From Rubrivirga litoralis (GTDB lineage Bacteria; Bacteroidota; Rhodothermia; Rhodothermales; Rubricoccaceae), in the NCBI RefSeq assembly GCF_031846415.1, contig NZ_JAVRHT010000016.1, positions 1-64,000 of the forward strand: a DNA stretch of 64,000 nucleotides, written 5' to 3'. Below the pieces are notes generated by a model. The model was given only the letters and a program-made list of their open reading frames with translations. It was not told where the DNA came from and ran no database searches. Below are positions 29,432 to 37,580 of this stretch, in pieces. Both the position numbers and the translations under genes were made by a program. Position 1 is the stretch's first letter; every line of letters starts with the position of its first letter.

Positions 29432-30031
29432 ATGGCCGAAAAGAGCATCGACGACTGGCTCGACGAGATCGACATCGACGCGTCCGACGTCCCCGCCGAC
29501 TACGGCGACAAGTACACCGACCCTGAGCTCCGCTGGCGGATCAAGGAGGCGATCCAAGCCAGCGGCAAGGGCGGTGACGAGGGCGAGTGGTCGGCCCGCA
29601 AGGCGCAGCTTCTGACGCAGGAGTACGAGCGGCGCGGCGGCGGCTACGCCGGCGACAAGGCCGAGAGCCAGAAGAGCCTGGAGGCGTGGACCGACCAGGA
29701 CTGGCAGACCGAGGGCGGGGCGGCCGACGCCGCCGCGGGAGACCACATGTCCCGCTACCTCCCCCGCGACGCCTGGGCGCTCCTCACGGACGCCGCCCGC
29801 CGCGAGGCCGAGCGGACCAAGAAGGCGGCCGACGACGCCGGCGAGCAGGTCGCCGACTGGCCCGACCGCGTCCGCCGGACGATGGCGGAGCTGGGCCACG
29901 CCGACGGCGACGGGCTGACCAAGGACGAGCTGTACGAGCGCGCCCGGGAGCTCGACGTGAGCGGCCGGAGCACGATGACGAAGGACGAGCTCAAGAGCGC
30001 GATCCTCGACGCCTACCAAGCCGAGCGCTGA
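29432..30031 (+). CDS. DUF5872-like / SAP-like small protein
   Basis: The protein has 199 residues, with an ATG directly after three overlapping CCGCCCCGCCC-type copies. A central segment (TDPELRWRIKEAIQASGKGG... EGEWSARKAQLLTQEYERRGGGY) resembles the DUF5872 domain. The C-terminus (LTKDELYERARELDVSGRSTMTKDELKSAI) is a Rho-N/SAP-like helix-extended-loop-helix that usually binds nucleic acid. It is probably a cytosolic nucleic-acid-associated or stress protein. It follows fic on the same strand after 72 bp but the hairpin at 29361-29393 separates them. Confidence 0.75.
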   Translation: MAEKSIDDWLDEIDIDASDVPADYGDKYTDPELRWRIKEAIQASGKGGDEGEWSARKAQLLTQEYERRGGGYAGDKAESQKSLEAWTDQDWQTEGGAADAAAGDHMSRYLPRDAWALLTDAARREAERTKKAADDAGEQVADWPDRVRRTMAELGHADGDGLTKDELYERARELDVSGRSTMTKDELKSAILDAYQAER

Positions 30032-30088
30032 GGGCGGGGCGGGGCCGCGCGGCGCTCGGCACGGAACGCCTCCACCACCCCGCCCCGC

Positions 30089-30397
30089 ATGATCGCCGTT
30101 CTCCGCCGGATCGAGCCGCTGTCCCTCGCCAGGATCTACACCGTCGTGACCGGCGCGCCGATGCTGCTGTTCGCGGTCTCCGCTGGGCGTGGGCTGTCGC
30201 TCGTGGGCGGGGCGGTCGGGAGCGAGCCCGGCGACTTCAGCCCAACTGGCGTCTTGTACCGCCCCGCCCGCGTGGGCGGGGCGGTCAGGCGTCGTAGCGG
30301 TCCGTGGGGACCGGACCGTCGAGGACGTGGGCGGCCGCACGGCGGGCGGCGAGCCGCGCGACGCCGGCCACGACCGACGCCGCGACCGTCCACGTGA
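30089..30397 (+). pseudogene. Truncated small membrane-protein ORF
   Basis: The first 31 residues (MIAVLRRIEPLSLARIYTVV...) look like the N-terminus of a known kind of small membrane protein that starts with a RIEPLSLA-type amphipathic segment followed by a transmembrane helix. After residue 40 the frame runs into two copies of the iterated motif and then into antisense of the DUF4235 gene, overlapping it by over 100 bp. I read it as the decayed 5' end of a gene. It could also be a shorter functional peptide. Confidence 0.35.
30259..30284. terminator. Perfect inverted motif pair between convergent genes
   Basis: CCGCCCCGCCC (30259-30269) and GGGCGGGGCGG (30274-30284) pair perfectly around a 4-nt loop, immediately next to the stop codon of the convergent DUF4235 gene at 30285. 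It is placed as a bidirectional terminator would be. Confidence 0.45.
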
Positions 30398-30557
30398 GCG
30401 CCTCGGTCCAGGCCGTCTCCGACGAGGCCGGGTTGAGGGGCGGGTCCTCGCCCGTCGCCGCGTTCCAGCCGACTTTGAGGAGAGAGCGGGTGGCAAAGGC
30501 GGCGGCGACGGCCGCCCCGCCCGAGACGAGCATCCAGGTGTGTTTCTGCGAGAGCAT
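30285..30557 (-). CDS. DUF4235-like small membrane protein
   Basis: The 90-residue protein has two predicted transmembrane segments (VSGGAAVAAAFATRSLL and TWTVAASVVAGVARLA) joined by the loop GWNAATGEDPPLNPASSETAW, whose GEDPPLNPA pattern is characteristic of DUF4235 family proteins. It is an integral inner-membrane protein; its function is unknown. It is convergent with the truncated ORF at 30089 and upstream of arsS on the same strand direction but separated from it. Confidence 0.8.
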   Translation of the reverse strand: MLSQKHTWMLVSGGAAVAAAFATRSLLKVGWNAATGEDPPLNPASSETAWTEALTWTVAASVVAGVARLAARRAAAHVLDGPVPTDRYDA

Positions 30558-30670
30558 GGGTGGGAGAGGTGTGGCCGCCTCCTACGCCCTCGCCGGGTCC
30601 CGTGTCCCGCCCCGCCCCCGCGTTGGGCGGGGCGGTCCCTCTTGCCCCTTTGCCCGTCTCCCTTGCCTTC

Positions 30671-31843
30671 TTACGCTGTCGCGCCGCCGCACGAGGAGCC
30701 CGCTCCGGCCGTGCACCCGTAGCAGTGGCGCGCCGTGCGGACCGCCCGCGCCTGCCACGCGTCGAGGTCGAAGTCGGCCACGTGCTCGAACGGGACGGCC
30801 GCGTCCATCTCCAGCTGCTGGTTGAAGTCGCAGTCGTAGACCCGGCCGTCCCACCCGACCGAGACCGTGTTCCGGCACATGACGCCGTCGATGGCGCCCG
30901 GGTTGAACGCGCCCAGCAGCCGCTCCATGTACGTCTCGAGCTGGCCTTTCTCGATCAGCCACTCGAGGTAGCGGCTCATGGGCATGTTGTTGAGCGCGAG
31001 CAGGCGGTCGAACGAAACCCCGTGGTTCCGCGCGAGGGCCGCCTTCCACTCGTCCTCCAACGACGCCTGATTGCCAGCGAGGAAGCTCCCCACCGGGTTC
31101 GTGACGAGCGTGAGCACGCGCTCGGGGTCGCTTTGGCCGTAGCCGGCGTCGTTGAGCGCGCGGAGCGCCTTGAGCGACTTGGCGTACGTCCCCTCGCCGC
31201 GCTGCGCGTCCGTCCCCAGCTCGCGGTAGTGAGGGAGCGAGCAGGCCACCTCGACGCCGCGCTCGGCGAACCACTCGGGCAGGTGCCGGTAGCGGCGGAC
31301 GGTCAGGATGGTCAGGTTGCAGCGGTCGATCACGTGGAGGCCGCGCGCCACGCACTCGTCGACCAGGTACTCGAAGTGCGGGTTGAGCTCGGGCGCCCCG
31401 CCCGTGAGGTCGACCGTGTGGAGGGCGCAGTCGGGGTGGGCCAGGATCCGGTCGATGGCGCCGAGGCAGGCGTCGACGGCCTCGCGGTCCATGTTCTCGG
31501 TCGTCCGGTCCGGGCCGGAGTCGACGTGGCAGTGCCGGCACGTCATGTTGCACAGCTTGCCCACGTTGACCTGGACGATCTCGAGCGGGGCGGGGCGGAG
31601 GCCGCCGGGCCAGCCGGACGCCGCGAGGTCGGCGTGGAAGCTCCCGGTCCCGGTCGGGCCGAGAGCGAGCGGGACGGCGTCGAGCGCGGCGAGCTGGACG
31701 TCCGGCTCGGCGAGCGGCGTCCGCCGCCCGTACAGGCTGGTCGTCCGCTTTGGCCCGTCCTGGACGTCGGCGACGAGTTCAGCGGAGAGGACGGGGAGCG
31801 AGATCGGCTGAGCGGAGCCGTCGCCGGTGGCGTCGAACGACAT
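30671..31843 (-). CDS. arsS: Arsenosugar biosynthesis radical SAM protein ArsS
   Basis: ArsS joins a 5'-deoxyadenosyl group to methylated arsenic on the way to arsenosugars. The 390-residue protein has the radical SAM triad CNMTCRHC followed by HVDSGPDRT, the TGGAPELNPHF segment, NMPMSRYLEWL, and the diagnostic C-terminus RHCYGCTAGAGSSCGG (DUF3641-type). Its partner, the peroxidase-like protein, is encoded just upstream in the same direction, 73 bp away. No arsenite methyltransferase (ArsM) is in the window, so the substrate enzyme must be elsewhere. Confidence 0.92.
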   Translation of the reverse strand: MSFDATGDGSAQPISLPVLSAELVADVQDGPKRTTSLYGRRTPLAEPDVQLAALDAVPLALGPTGTGSFHADLAASGWPGGLRPAPLEIVQVNVGKLCNMTCRHCHVDSGPDRTTENMDREAVDACLGAIDRILAHPDCALHTVDLTGGAPELNPHFEYLVDECVARGLHVIDRCNLTILTVRRYRHLPEWFAERGVEVACSLPHYRELGTDAQRGEGTYAKSLKALRALNDAGYGQSDPERVLTLVTNPVGSFLAGNQASLEDEWKAALARNHGVSFDRLLALNNMPMSRYLEWLIEKGQLETYMERLLGAFNPGAIDGVMCRNTVSVGWDGRVYDCDFNQQLEMDAAVPFEHVADFDLDAWQARAVRTARHCYGCTAGAGSSCGGATA

Positions 31844-31916
31844 GCAGAGGCGGGGCGGAAAACGGGGAGGAGAAAAAAGGGAGGGAAAGAGGGAGCGGGC
31901 TCCCCCCGCCCCGCCC

Positions 31917-32249
31917 TCACATCGTCTGCGCCTTGACGCCGTCGAGCATCTGGAGCCCGTGGACGAGCGACGCCCCGCCCCGGATGGCCGTCGCCACGTG
32001 GACGGCCTCGGTCATCTGCTCCAGGTCCGAGCCCTTCGCGAGCGAGTCCTGCGTGTAGGCGTCGATGCAGTACGGGCACTGGACCGTGTGGGCCACGGCG
32101 AGCGCGATGAGCGACTTTTCGCGCGCCGTCAGCGCGCCGTCCTCGAACACCTTGCCGTAGTAGTTGAAGAAGGCGTCGGCGAGGGGCTTCGAGCCCTCCT
32201 CGATCTCGCCGAATCGCGGCAGGTGCTCGGGCTTGTAGTAGGTCTCCAC
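31917..32249 (-). CDS. Arsenosugar-associated AhpD-like (peroxidase-like) protein
   Basis: This 110-residue carboxymuconolactone decarboxylase/AhpD-fold protein has the redox pair CPYC in HTVQCPYCIDAYT followed by the conserved helix MTEAVHVATAIRGGASLVHG. The start METYYKPEHLPRF, from a GTG at 32249, matches the arsenosugar-associated subfamily that accompanies ArsS. It probably acts as a thiol peroxidase or reductant in arsenosugar formation; the exact reaction is not established to my knowledge. It lies immediately upstream of arsS and is likely cotranscribed with it. Confidence 0.88.
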   Translation of the reverse strand: METYYKPEHLPRFGEIEEGSKPLADAFFNYYGKVFEDGALTAREKSLIALAVAHTVQCPYCIDAYTQDSLAKGSDLEQMTEAVHVATAIRGGASLVHGLQMLDGVKAQTM

Positions 32250-32343
32250 GGGAGGGGCGGGGTGGGGTGGGAGGGGCCGGGCCGGCGGCGGGGCCGTCCG
32301 CGGCGCGGGCGGAGAGACGCACCCGCGGGCGGGGCGGTCCCGG

Positions 32344-32374
32344 TTGTGGAGCGCCCGTCGGACGGATACCTTAC
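32344..32374 (+). promoter_or_regulatory. Candidate promoter TTG-N20-TACCTTAC
   Basis: TTG at 32344-32346 and TACCTTAC at 32367-32374 are 20 nt apart, the same geometry as the candidate str promoter. The gene start at 32406 lies 31 nt downstream. Confidence 0.4.
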
Positions 32375-32405
32375 TCGGCCCGCCCCGTGACGCCGCCCCG
32401 CCCTC

Positions 32406-33521
32406 GTGTCCACCCTCGGTTGGTTCCTCCTGCTCCTCGTCGCGGCCGCCGTCGCGTGGGTCGTCCTGCGCGGCCGCCGCGCGACGCCGCCGCCGCGCCC
32501 GGCGCTCGGCCGCGACGACCTGACGAGCCTGGGGCTCTCTGAAGTTCGCGCGCGCGAACCGGGAGCGTCGCCCGTCCGCGAGTCCAGCGCCTCGCCCGCC
32601 CGCGCCGCCGCCCCGCCCCGCCCCGGCCCGGCCCGGCCCGCCCCGGCGGCCGCCCCGCCCGCGCTCGCCCGGCCGTCCGGCCCGGTGGCGGACGGCGAGG
32701 TGAGCCCCGACGCCACGCTCTGGCCCGACGGCGCCGAGCCGGCCCGGCACCTGCTGGCCGCGCTCGCGGCTCACGCGGGCGGGGCGGCCGGCGTCCTCCG
32801 CTACGACGCGGAGGCCGACGCCTACGTCGCCGAGGCCGCCGCCGGCGCCCGGCTCCCCGAGCCGCTCCCGGCCGACCGCTGCCCGCTCCACCGGGCGCCC
32901 CAGGACGGCGAGCTCACGCTCCTCGACGAGCCGAGCGGGATGGGGCCGTTCACCGGCGACGTCCTCGTCCGCGCGCTCGCCGCCCCGCCCGCGGCGCGGG
33001 CGTTCCTGGTCGTGGCGCCGGCCCACGCCGACGCCGCCGTCGGCCAGGTGGGGCCGTTCGCCGACCTCCTCGCTGGCCTCTCCGACCTCGCGCCCGCCGC
33101 CCCGCCCGTGCCCGCGCGCCCCTCGCGCGCGGCCGTGATCCGGGAGGAGCAGGAGGCGGCCGAGGTCGAGGGCCGGCCGCTCGCGTTCGCGCTCGTCACG
33201 CTCGCCGACGCCGAGGAGATCCTCGCGCGCGAGGCGCCCGACGAGGTCGCCGAGGCGGAGGCCGGCCTCCGGCGGCGCCTCGCCGACCACCCCGCCGTCC
33301 GCCGGACGGAGCCGTTCGGGGACCTCCTGGTCGGCGCGTTCCTCGACCTCGACCCCGACGGCGTGGCCGCGTGGTGCGAGTCGACCTCGGCGAGTGCCCC
33401 GGCCGTGTTCATCGGCGCTGTCGCCCCGGTCGACGGCGCCGCCGCCGACGTCCGCGCCGCCGCCGCCGACGCGCTCCACGACGCCTACGAGCAGCAGCGC
33501 GCACAGGTCGTGGCGGGATAA
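32406..33521 (+). CDS. Membrane-anchored protein with GAF-like and degenerate GGDEF-like regions
   Basis: The GTG start is right after CCGCCCCGCCC and gives 371 residues. One N-terminal transmembrane helix (LGWFLLLLVAAAVAWVVL) is followed by a Pro/Ala-rich linker largely made of the iterated motif. A globular region at about 100-235 has a GAF-like pattern (RYDAEADAYVAEAAAG ... AFLVVAPAHADAAVG), and 240-365 has a ferredoxin-like pattern that could be a degenerate GGDEF domain, without the GGDEF motif. Function is unknown; a sensory or regulatory role is inference. Confidence 0.6.
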   Translation: MSTLGWFLLLLVAAAVAWVVLRGRRATPPPRPALGRDDLTSLGLSEVRAREPGASPVRESSASPARAAAPPRPGPARPAPAAAPPALARPSGPVADGEVSPDATLWPDGAEPARHLLAALAAHAGGAAGVLRYDAEADAYVAEAAAGARLPEPLPADRCPLHRAPQDGELTLLDEPSGMGPFTGDVLVRALAAPPAARAFLVVAPAHADAAVGQVGPFADLLAGLSDLAPAAPPVPARPSRAAVIREEQEAAEVEGRPLAFALVTLADAEEILAREAPDEVAEAEAGLRRRLADHPAVRRTEPFGDLLVGAFLDLDPDGVAAWCESTSASAPAVFIGAVAPVDGAAADVRAAAADALHDAYEQQRAQVVAG

Positions 33522-33560
33522 GGGATGTGGCGCGCGGGCGGGGTGGTGCCCGTCTTTGTT

Positions 33561-33596
33561 CCGCCCCGCCCCGCCCCGCCCCGCCCCGCCCCGCCC
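33561..33596. repeat. (CCGCC)n pentamer microsatellite
   Basis: CCGCC is repeated in register from 33561 to 33596, that is, an expanded version of the iterated motif. The opposite strand is a GGGGC tract with G-quadruplex potential. Confidence 0.7.
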
Positions 33597-33624
33597 GGCG
33601 CCGGCCACCCCGCCCCCGCAGGCA

Positions 33625-33660
33625 CCCGCGTTGGACACGACGCGTCGTGTCCAACGCGGG
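33625..33660. repeat. Perfect 36-bp palindrome
   Basis: CCCGCGTTGGACACGACG (33625-33642) is followed without a spacer by its exact reverse complement (33643-33660). The core GGACACGACGCGTCGTGTCC belongs to the same REP-like family as 17026, 33843 and 55436. Confidence 0.8.
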
Positions 33661-33842
33661 CGGGGCGGTCTTGTGTGTCGCAGACATCCGCCCGAGGCGA
33701 GGCAGTCCCCCTCCTGAACACCGCGCAGCGTCGGCGCAGCCAGGAGGGGCTAGGACCCAAAGGGCGGGGTGGTTGCCGGGCGGACGGGGCGGTCCGAACA
33801 GTCGCCGCCCCGCCCCCGAGGCCTGCAGGCCCGCCCCAATGC

Positions 33843-33862
33843 GGACACCACGCGTGGTGTCC
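33843..33862. repeat. REP-like 20-bp palindrome
   Basis: GGACACCACGCGTGGTGTCC is a perfect palindrome, flanked by AATGC on the left and CTACGAA on the right. The same flanks, in reverse order, surround the copy at 55436-55455. Confidence 0.75.
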
Positions 33863-33964
33863 CTACGAATCCGCCCCGCCCACGGCAGGGCGGGGTGGTC
33901 GCATCTTCCGTCTGCCTCGTAGCGCTCCGCCCGGCCTCTTCCCGTTCCTCGTTTCCCGCCCCCC

Positions 33965-35185
33965 ATGGTCGTCCTCGTCATCAACGCCGGCTCGTCGTCC
34001 CTGAAGGTGGACCTCATCGACGCCGCGGCGCAGGAGACGCTGGCGTCGGGGCAGGTCGAGCGGGTCGGGGCCGTCTCCAGCCTCGCCTCGTTCCGGCTGG
34101 GCGAGGGCAAGCCCGACCGCGTGTCGCTCTCCGCGCCCGACCACGCCGTCGCCCTCGACGTGCTCCTGGGCAAGATGCGCGAGGCCGACGGCCCGAACCG
34201 CGACGTGCTCCCCCCCATCGAAGCCGTCGGGCACCGGGTGGTCCACGGCGGCGAGCGGTTCGCCGAGTCGGCGCTCATCAACGGCGAGGTGGTCGACGCC
34301 ATCCGCGACGCGTTCGACTTGGCTCCACTTCATAACCCGGCCAACCTCCGGGGCATCCTGGCCGCGCAGAAGACGTTCCCCGATGTGCCGCAGGTGGCCG
34401 TGTTCGACACGGCGTTCCACCAGACGATCCCGCCCCACGCCTACCTCTACGCGCTCCCCAACCGGCTCTACCGGCGCCACAAGATCCGCCGGTACGGGTT
34501 CCACGGGACGAGCCACTACTACGTCTCGCGGCGGCTCTACGAGCTCGCGGAGCTCGACAAGACCGACAGCCGCGTGCTCACGCTCCACCTGGGCAACGGG
34601 TGCTCGGCGTGCGCCATCCGCGACGGCCGGAGCGTGGACACGTCGATGGGGATGACGCCGCTGGAGGGGCTCGTGATGGGCACGCGCTCGGGCGACCTCG
34701 ACCCGTCGATCGTGTTCGACCTCGTGGACAAAGAGGAGATGCCGCTCGCCGAGGTCTACACGCTCCTCAACCGCTACTCGGGGCTCCTGGGGCTCAGCGG
34801 CTACGCCGCCGACATGCGCGACCTGCTGGCCGAGGCCGCCGACGGCGACGTCCGGTGTCAGCAGGCGATCGACGTGTTTTGCTACCGGGTCAAAAGCTAC
34901 GTCGGCCGCTACCTCGCCGTTTTGGGCGGCCTCGACGCCGTCGCGTTCACGGCCGGGATCGGCACGTTCGCGGCGCCCGTCCGCGCCCAGATCCTAGATG
35001 GTCTGGAGGGGCTCGGGATCGTCCTCGACGCCGACGCCAACGAGGCCGCGAGCGGGGCGGAGGCCCGGATCTCGACGCTCGACAGCCCGGTCCAGGCGTG
35101 GGTGGTCCCGACCAACGAGGAGCTCGTAATCGCGCTCGACACGATGAAGCTGGCGGGGGCGGCCCAGCAGACGCCGTTCGTCTAG
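33965..35185 (+). CDS. ackA: Acetate kinase
   Basis: AckA reversibly phosphorylates acetate with ATP, making acetyl phosphate or gaining ATP from it. The 406-residue protein begins MVVLVINAGSSSLK and contains the ASKHA-fold signatures RRYGFHGTSHYYVS-like (IRRYGFHGTSH), the phosphate loop LHLGNGCSACAI, and TAGIGTFA near the C-terminus. No phosphotransacetylase gene is adjacent. Acetyl phosphate can also phosphorylate response regulators, which is worth noting next to a signalling cluster, but a link is speculative. Confidence 0.97.
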   Translation: MVVLVINAGSSSLKVDLIDAAAQETLASGQVERVGAVSSLASFRLGEGKPDRVSLSAPDHAVALDVLLGKMREADGPNRDVLPPIEAVGHRVVHGGERFAESALINGEVVDAIRDAFDLAPLHNPANLRGILAAQKTFPDVPQVAVFDTAFHQTIPPHAYLYALPNRLYRRHKIRRYGFHGTSHYYVSRRLYELAELDKTDSRVLTLHLGNGCSACAIRDGRSVDTSMGMTPLEGLVMGTRSGDLDPSIVFDLVDKEEMPLAEVYTLLNRYSGLLGLSGYAADMRDLLAEAADGDVRCQQAIDVFCYRVKSYVGRYLAVLGGLDAVAFTAGIGTFAAPVRAQILDGLEGLGIVLDADANEAASGAEARISTLDSPVQAWVVPTNEELVIALDTMKLAGAAQQTPFV

Positions 35186-35285
35186 CCGCCCCGCCCGGCA
35201 CCATCCCGCCCCACTGGCCGGGGGCGTGTGCCGAGGGACGCCGCCCGCGCGGGTTCGCCCCGCGAGCGGGGCGGGGCGGTCGTCG

Positions 35286-35308
35286 TAGATTCAGGGTCTA
35301 TAGATCCC
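35286..35308 (+). promoter_or_regulatory. Candidate -7 box and operator-like palindrome before LOV kinase 1
   Basis: TAGATTCA (35286-35293) is a TAnnTT box. It is followed directly by GGG-TCTATAGA-T-CCC (35294-35308), whose core TCTATAGA is a perfect palindrome. The pair lies 8-30 nt before the ATG, so a repressor bound there would block initiation. Confidence 0.35.
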
Positions 35309-35315
35309 TTCCACT

Positions 35316-37580
35316 ATGATGTCCCGCCGCCCCGCCCTATCGGGCCTCGCCGGCCGCTCCGAGCCCGACCGCCTGGCGGCCTGGCTGGACGAGAGCGACG
35401 CGTTCCAGTTTTTGTCCCGGACGCTCGGGGACGTCCTCGTGGTCCTCGACCCCGACGAGCGCGTGGTGTACGCCGGCACCGGCGCCGACGCCCTGTTCGG
35501 CTCCGGCACCCTCCGCGGATGCCCCGTCCGGTCGGTCCTCGCCGGCGGCGGCTCGCTGCCCCCGTCGCTGACGGCCTCGGGCGTGTGGGAGGTCCAGCTG
35601 GCCGACGGGCGCTGGGTGAGCCTATCGGCGTCCGGCCTGGGCGGGGTGGAGGTGGATGGGCTCGGGCCGCTCGACGGGTACGCCCTCCTGCTCGCGCGCG
35701 AGATCGGCGAGGAGCGCGTGGCGCGCGACCGGCTCGACCTGTTCCGCCGGGCGCTCGACGCCACCAACAACCTCGTCGTCGTCTCCGACGCCACCCAGGA
35801 CGACCTCCCCATCACGTTCGTCAACCAGCACTTCCTCGACGTCACCGGGTACGAGCGCGAGGAGGTGCTGGGTCGGAACTGCCGGTTCCTCCAGGACCGC
35901 CCCGACGGCACGCGCGACGGCGACCAGGACGGAGTCCGCCACCTCCGCCAGAGCGTGTCGGCCGGCGAGGCCGTCCACGTCCTCGTGCGCAACTACACGA
36001 AGGGCGGGCGGATGTTCTGGAACGACCTGTTCGTGACGCCGGTCCACGACGCGGCGGGGCGGCTCACGCACTACGTCGGCGTCCAGAACGACGTGACGGA
36101 CCGCGTCAAGGTGGAGGCCGAGCGCGACGCCCGCGGCCGCCTGCTCGGGGCGTTCTTCGAGGGCGCCCCGTGGCTGATGGGCGTCGTCGAGGTCGGCGAG
36201 GGCGGGGCGCTCGCGTACCGGCGCGTAAACCGGGAGCTCGCGGCCGCCTACGGTGCGCAGCCGGCCGACCTCGCCGGCCGGCCGCTCGCCGCGCTCGGCC
36301 ACGGCGAGGCCGAGCGCGCGGCGTGGCAGCGCGCGGTTCGGGCGTGCCTCGACGGCGGCGGCCCGGCCCAACTGGACGCCGTGTGGCCGCCCGGAGCCGA
36401 CCCCGACGCCATCGGCGCCCGGCACCTCCGGATCACCCTGACGCCGGTCGACGACGGCACCGCGGCCGTCGTGATCGAGGACGTGACGGAGTTTGACCGG
36501 CTCGTGGCGGCCCAGGCCGAGCGGACGGCGGCGCTCGAACAGGCGGCCGACGCCGTCGTCATCACCGACGGCCGGCTGGACTCGCCGGGGCCGTTTATCC
36601 ACTACGTGAACCGGGCCTTCGAGGAGATGACCGGGTGGACCCGGGCCGAGGTCGTCGGCCGGAGCCCGCGGATCATGCAGGGGGCCATGACCGACCGGGC
36701 CGAGCTGGACCGGATGCGGCGGGCGCTCGGGGCGGGGCGGCCGTACCGGGGCGAGCTCGTCAACGAGCGGAAGGACGGGACGCCGTACCTCGTCGAGGTC
36801 GACATCGCCCCGCTCCGCGACGCCGCCGGCGCCGTCACCGGCTACGTCTCGACGCAGCGCGACGTGACCGAGCGCCGGCGGCTCGAGGGCGAGGTGCTCT
36901 CGGCGGCGGCCCAGGCCCAGGAGGACGTGGCCCGCGACCTCCACGACGGGCTCGGCCAAGTCCTCTCAGGGACGGCGTACCACCTCCACGGGCTCGCCGA
37001 GAGCCTCGCGGCCGAGGGCTCAGCCTTCGCCGCCGAGGCCCAGCGGGCGGCCGACCTCGTCCAGAACGCCCAGCGCCAGGCCCGGTCGCTGGCCCACGGC
37101 CTCTCCCCTGTCGCCGTCGGCGTCGACGGCCTGGCGGCCGCGCTGGTCCGGCTGACGCGGGACGTGGCCGAGACGTACGACGTGGCGTGCCAGTTTGTGA
37201 GTTCGGGGGCGCCGGCGGTCCGCCCCGTCGAGGCCGCTGGCGACCTGTACCGGATCGCCCAGGAAGCCGTCGCCAATGCCGTCCGCCACGGCCGGCCGTC
37301 GTCCGTCGTGGTCCGCCTGGACCCCAGCCACGGCGGCGACGGCGACGGCCGCGCCCTGCTCGCGATCGAGGACGACGGGGCCGGCATCCCCGAGGCCAAC
37401 CTCGACGGCGCCGACCACGACGGGGCCGGCGGCCTCGGCCTGCGCACGATGCGGTACCGCGCGCGGCGCGTCGGCGGCACGTTCGACGTGTTCCGGCGGC
37501 CCGGCGGCGGCACGGCCGTCCACGTCCGGTTCCCCACCGCCGCCGGGGCCGCGCTCGCGGACCCGCCGCAGCCCGCGTGA
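35316..37580 (+). CDS. LOV-domain (blue-light) sensor histidine kinase 1
   Basis: The 754-residue soluble kinase has the order PAS (about 25-125), LOV (145-262), PAS (280-395), PAS (405-520), HisKA_3 dimerisation (530-600) and HATPase (640-742). The LOV core has GRNCRFLQ with the photo-adduct Cys at 189, RNYTKGGRMFWN, and the FMN-contacting Gln in YVGVQNDV, so FMN binding and a blue-light adduct are expected. The phospho-accepting His is H543 in DLHDGLGQ. N-box QEAVANAVRHG, G1 DDGAGI and G2 GLGLRTM are intact. It has no transmembrane segment. Its TGA overlaps a possible GTG start of the DUF6503 gene. Confidence 0.92.
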   Translation: MMSRRPALSGLAGRSEPDRLAAWLDESDAFQFLSRTLGDVLVVLDPDERVVYAGTGADALFGSGTLRGCPVRSVLAGGGSLPPSLTASGVWEVQLADGRWVSLSASGLGGVEVDGLGPLDGYALLLAREIGEERVARDRLDLFRRALDATNNLVVVSDATQDDLPITFVNQHFLDVTGYEREEVLGRNCRFLQDRPDGTRDGDQDGVRHLRQSVSAGEAVHVLVRNYTKGGRMFWNDLFVTPVHDAAGRLTHYVGVQNDVTDRVKVEAERDARGRLLGAFFEGAPWLMGVVEVGEGGALAYRRVNRELAAAYGAQPADLAGRPLAALGHGEAERAAWQRAVRACLDGGGPAQLDAVWPPGADPDAIGARHLRITLTPVDDGTAAVVIEDVTEFDRLVAAQAERTAALEQAADAVVITDGRLDSPGPFIHYVNRAFEEMTGWTRAEVVGRSPRIMQGAMTDRAELDRMRRALGAGRPYRGELVNERKDGTPYLVEVDIAPLRDAAGAVTGYVSTQRDVTERRRLEGEVLSAAAQAQEDVARDLHDGLGQVLSGTAYHLHGLAESLAAEGSAFAAEAQRAADLVQNAQRQARSLAHGLSPVAVGVDGLAAALVRLTRDVAETYDVACQFVSSGAPAVRPVEAAGDLYRIAQEAVANAVRHGRPSSVVVRLDPSHGGDGDGRALLAIEDDGAGIPEANLDGADHDGAGGLGLRTMRYRARRVGGTFDVFRRPGGGTAVHVRFPTAAGAALADPPQPA

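Larger units (their letters stand above)
33522..33964. other. Repeat-dense intergenic region upstream of ackA
   Basis: No gene is visible. It contains a run of seven CCGCC pentamers (33561-33596), a perfect 36-bp palindrome (33625-33660), one copy of the 32-bp hairpin module in reverse orientation (about 33703-33752), a 20-bp REP-like palindrome (33843-33862) and several motif copies. The ackA leader just before 33965 is pyrimidine-rich. Confidence 0.6.

Noticed and set aside
30671..31843. Alternative call of the radical SAM gene as a generic SPASM or MoaA-type enzyme
   Set aside because: The C-terminal CYGCTAGAGSSCGG signature and the AhpD-like neighbour are specific for the arsenosugar pair.
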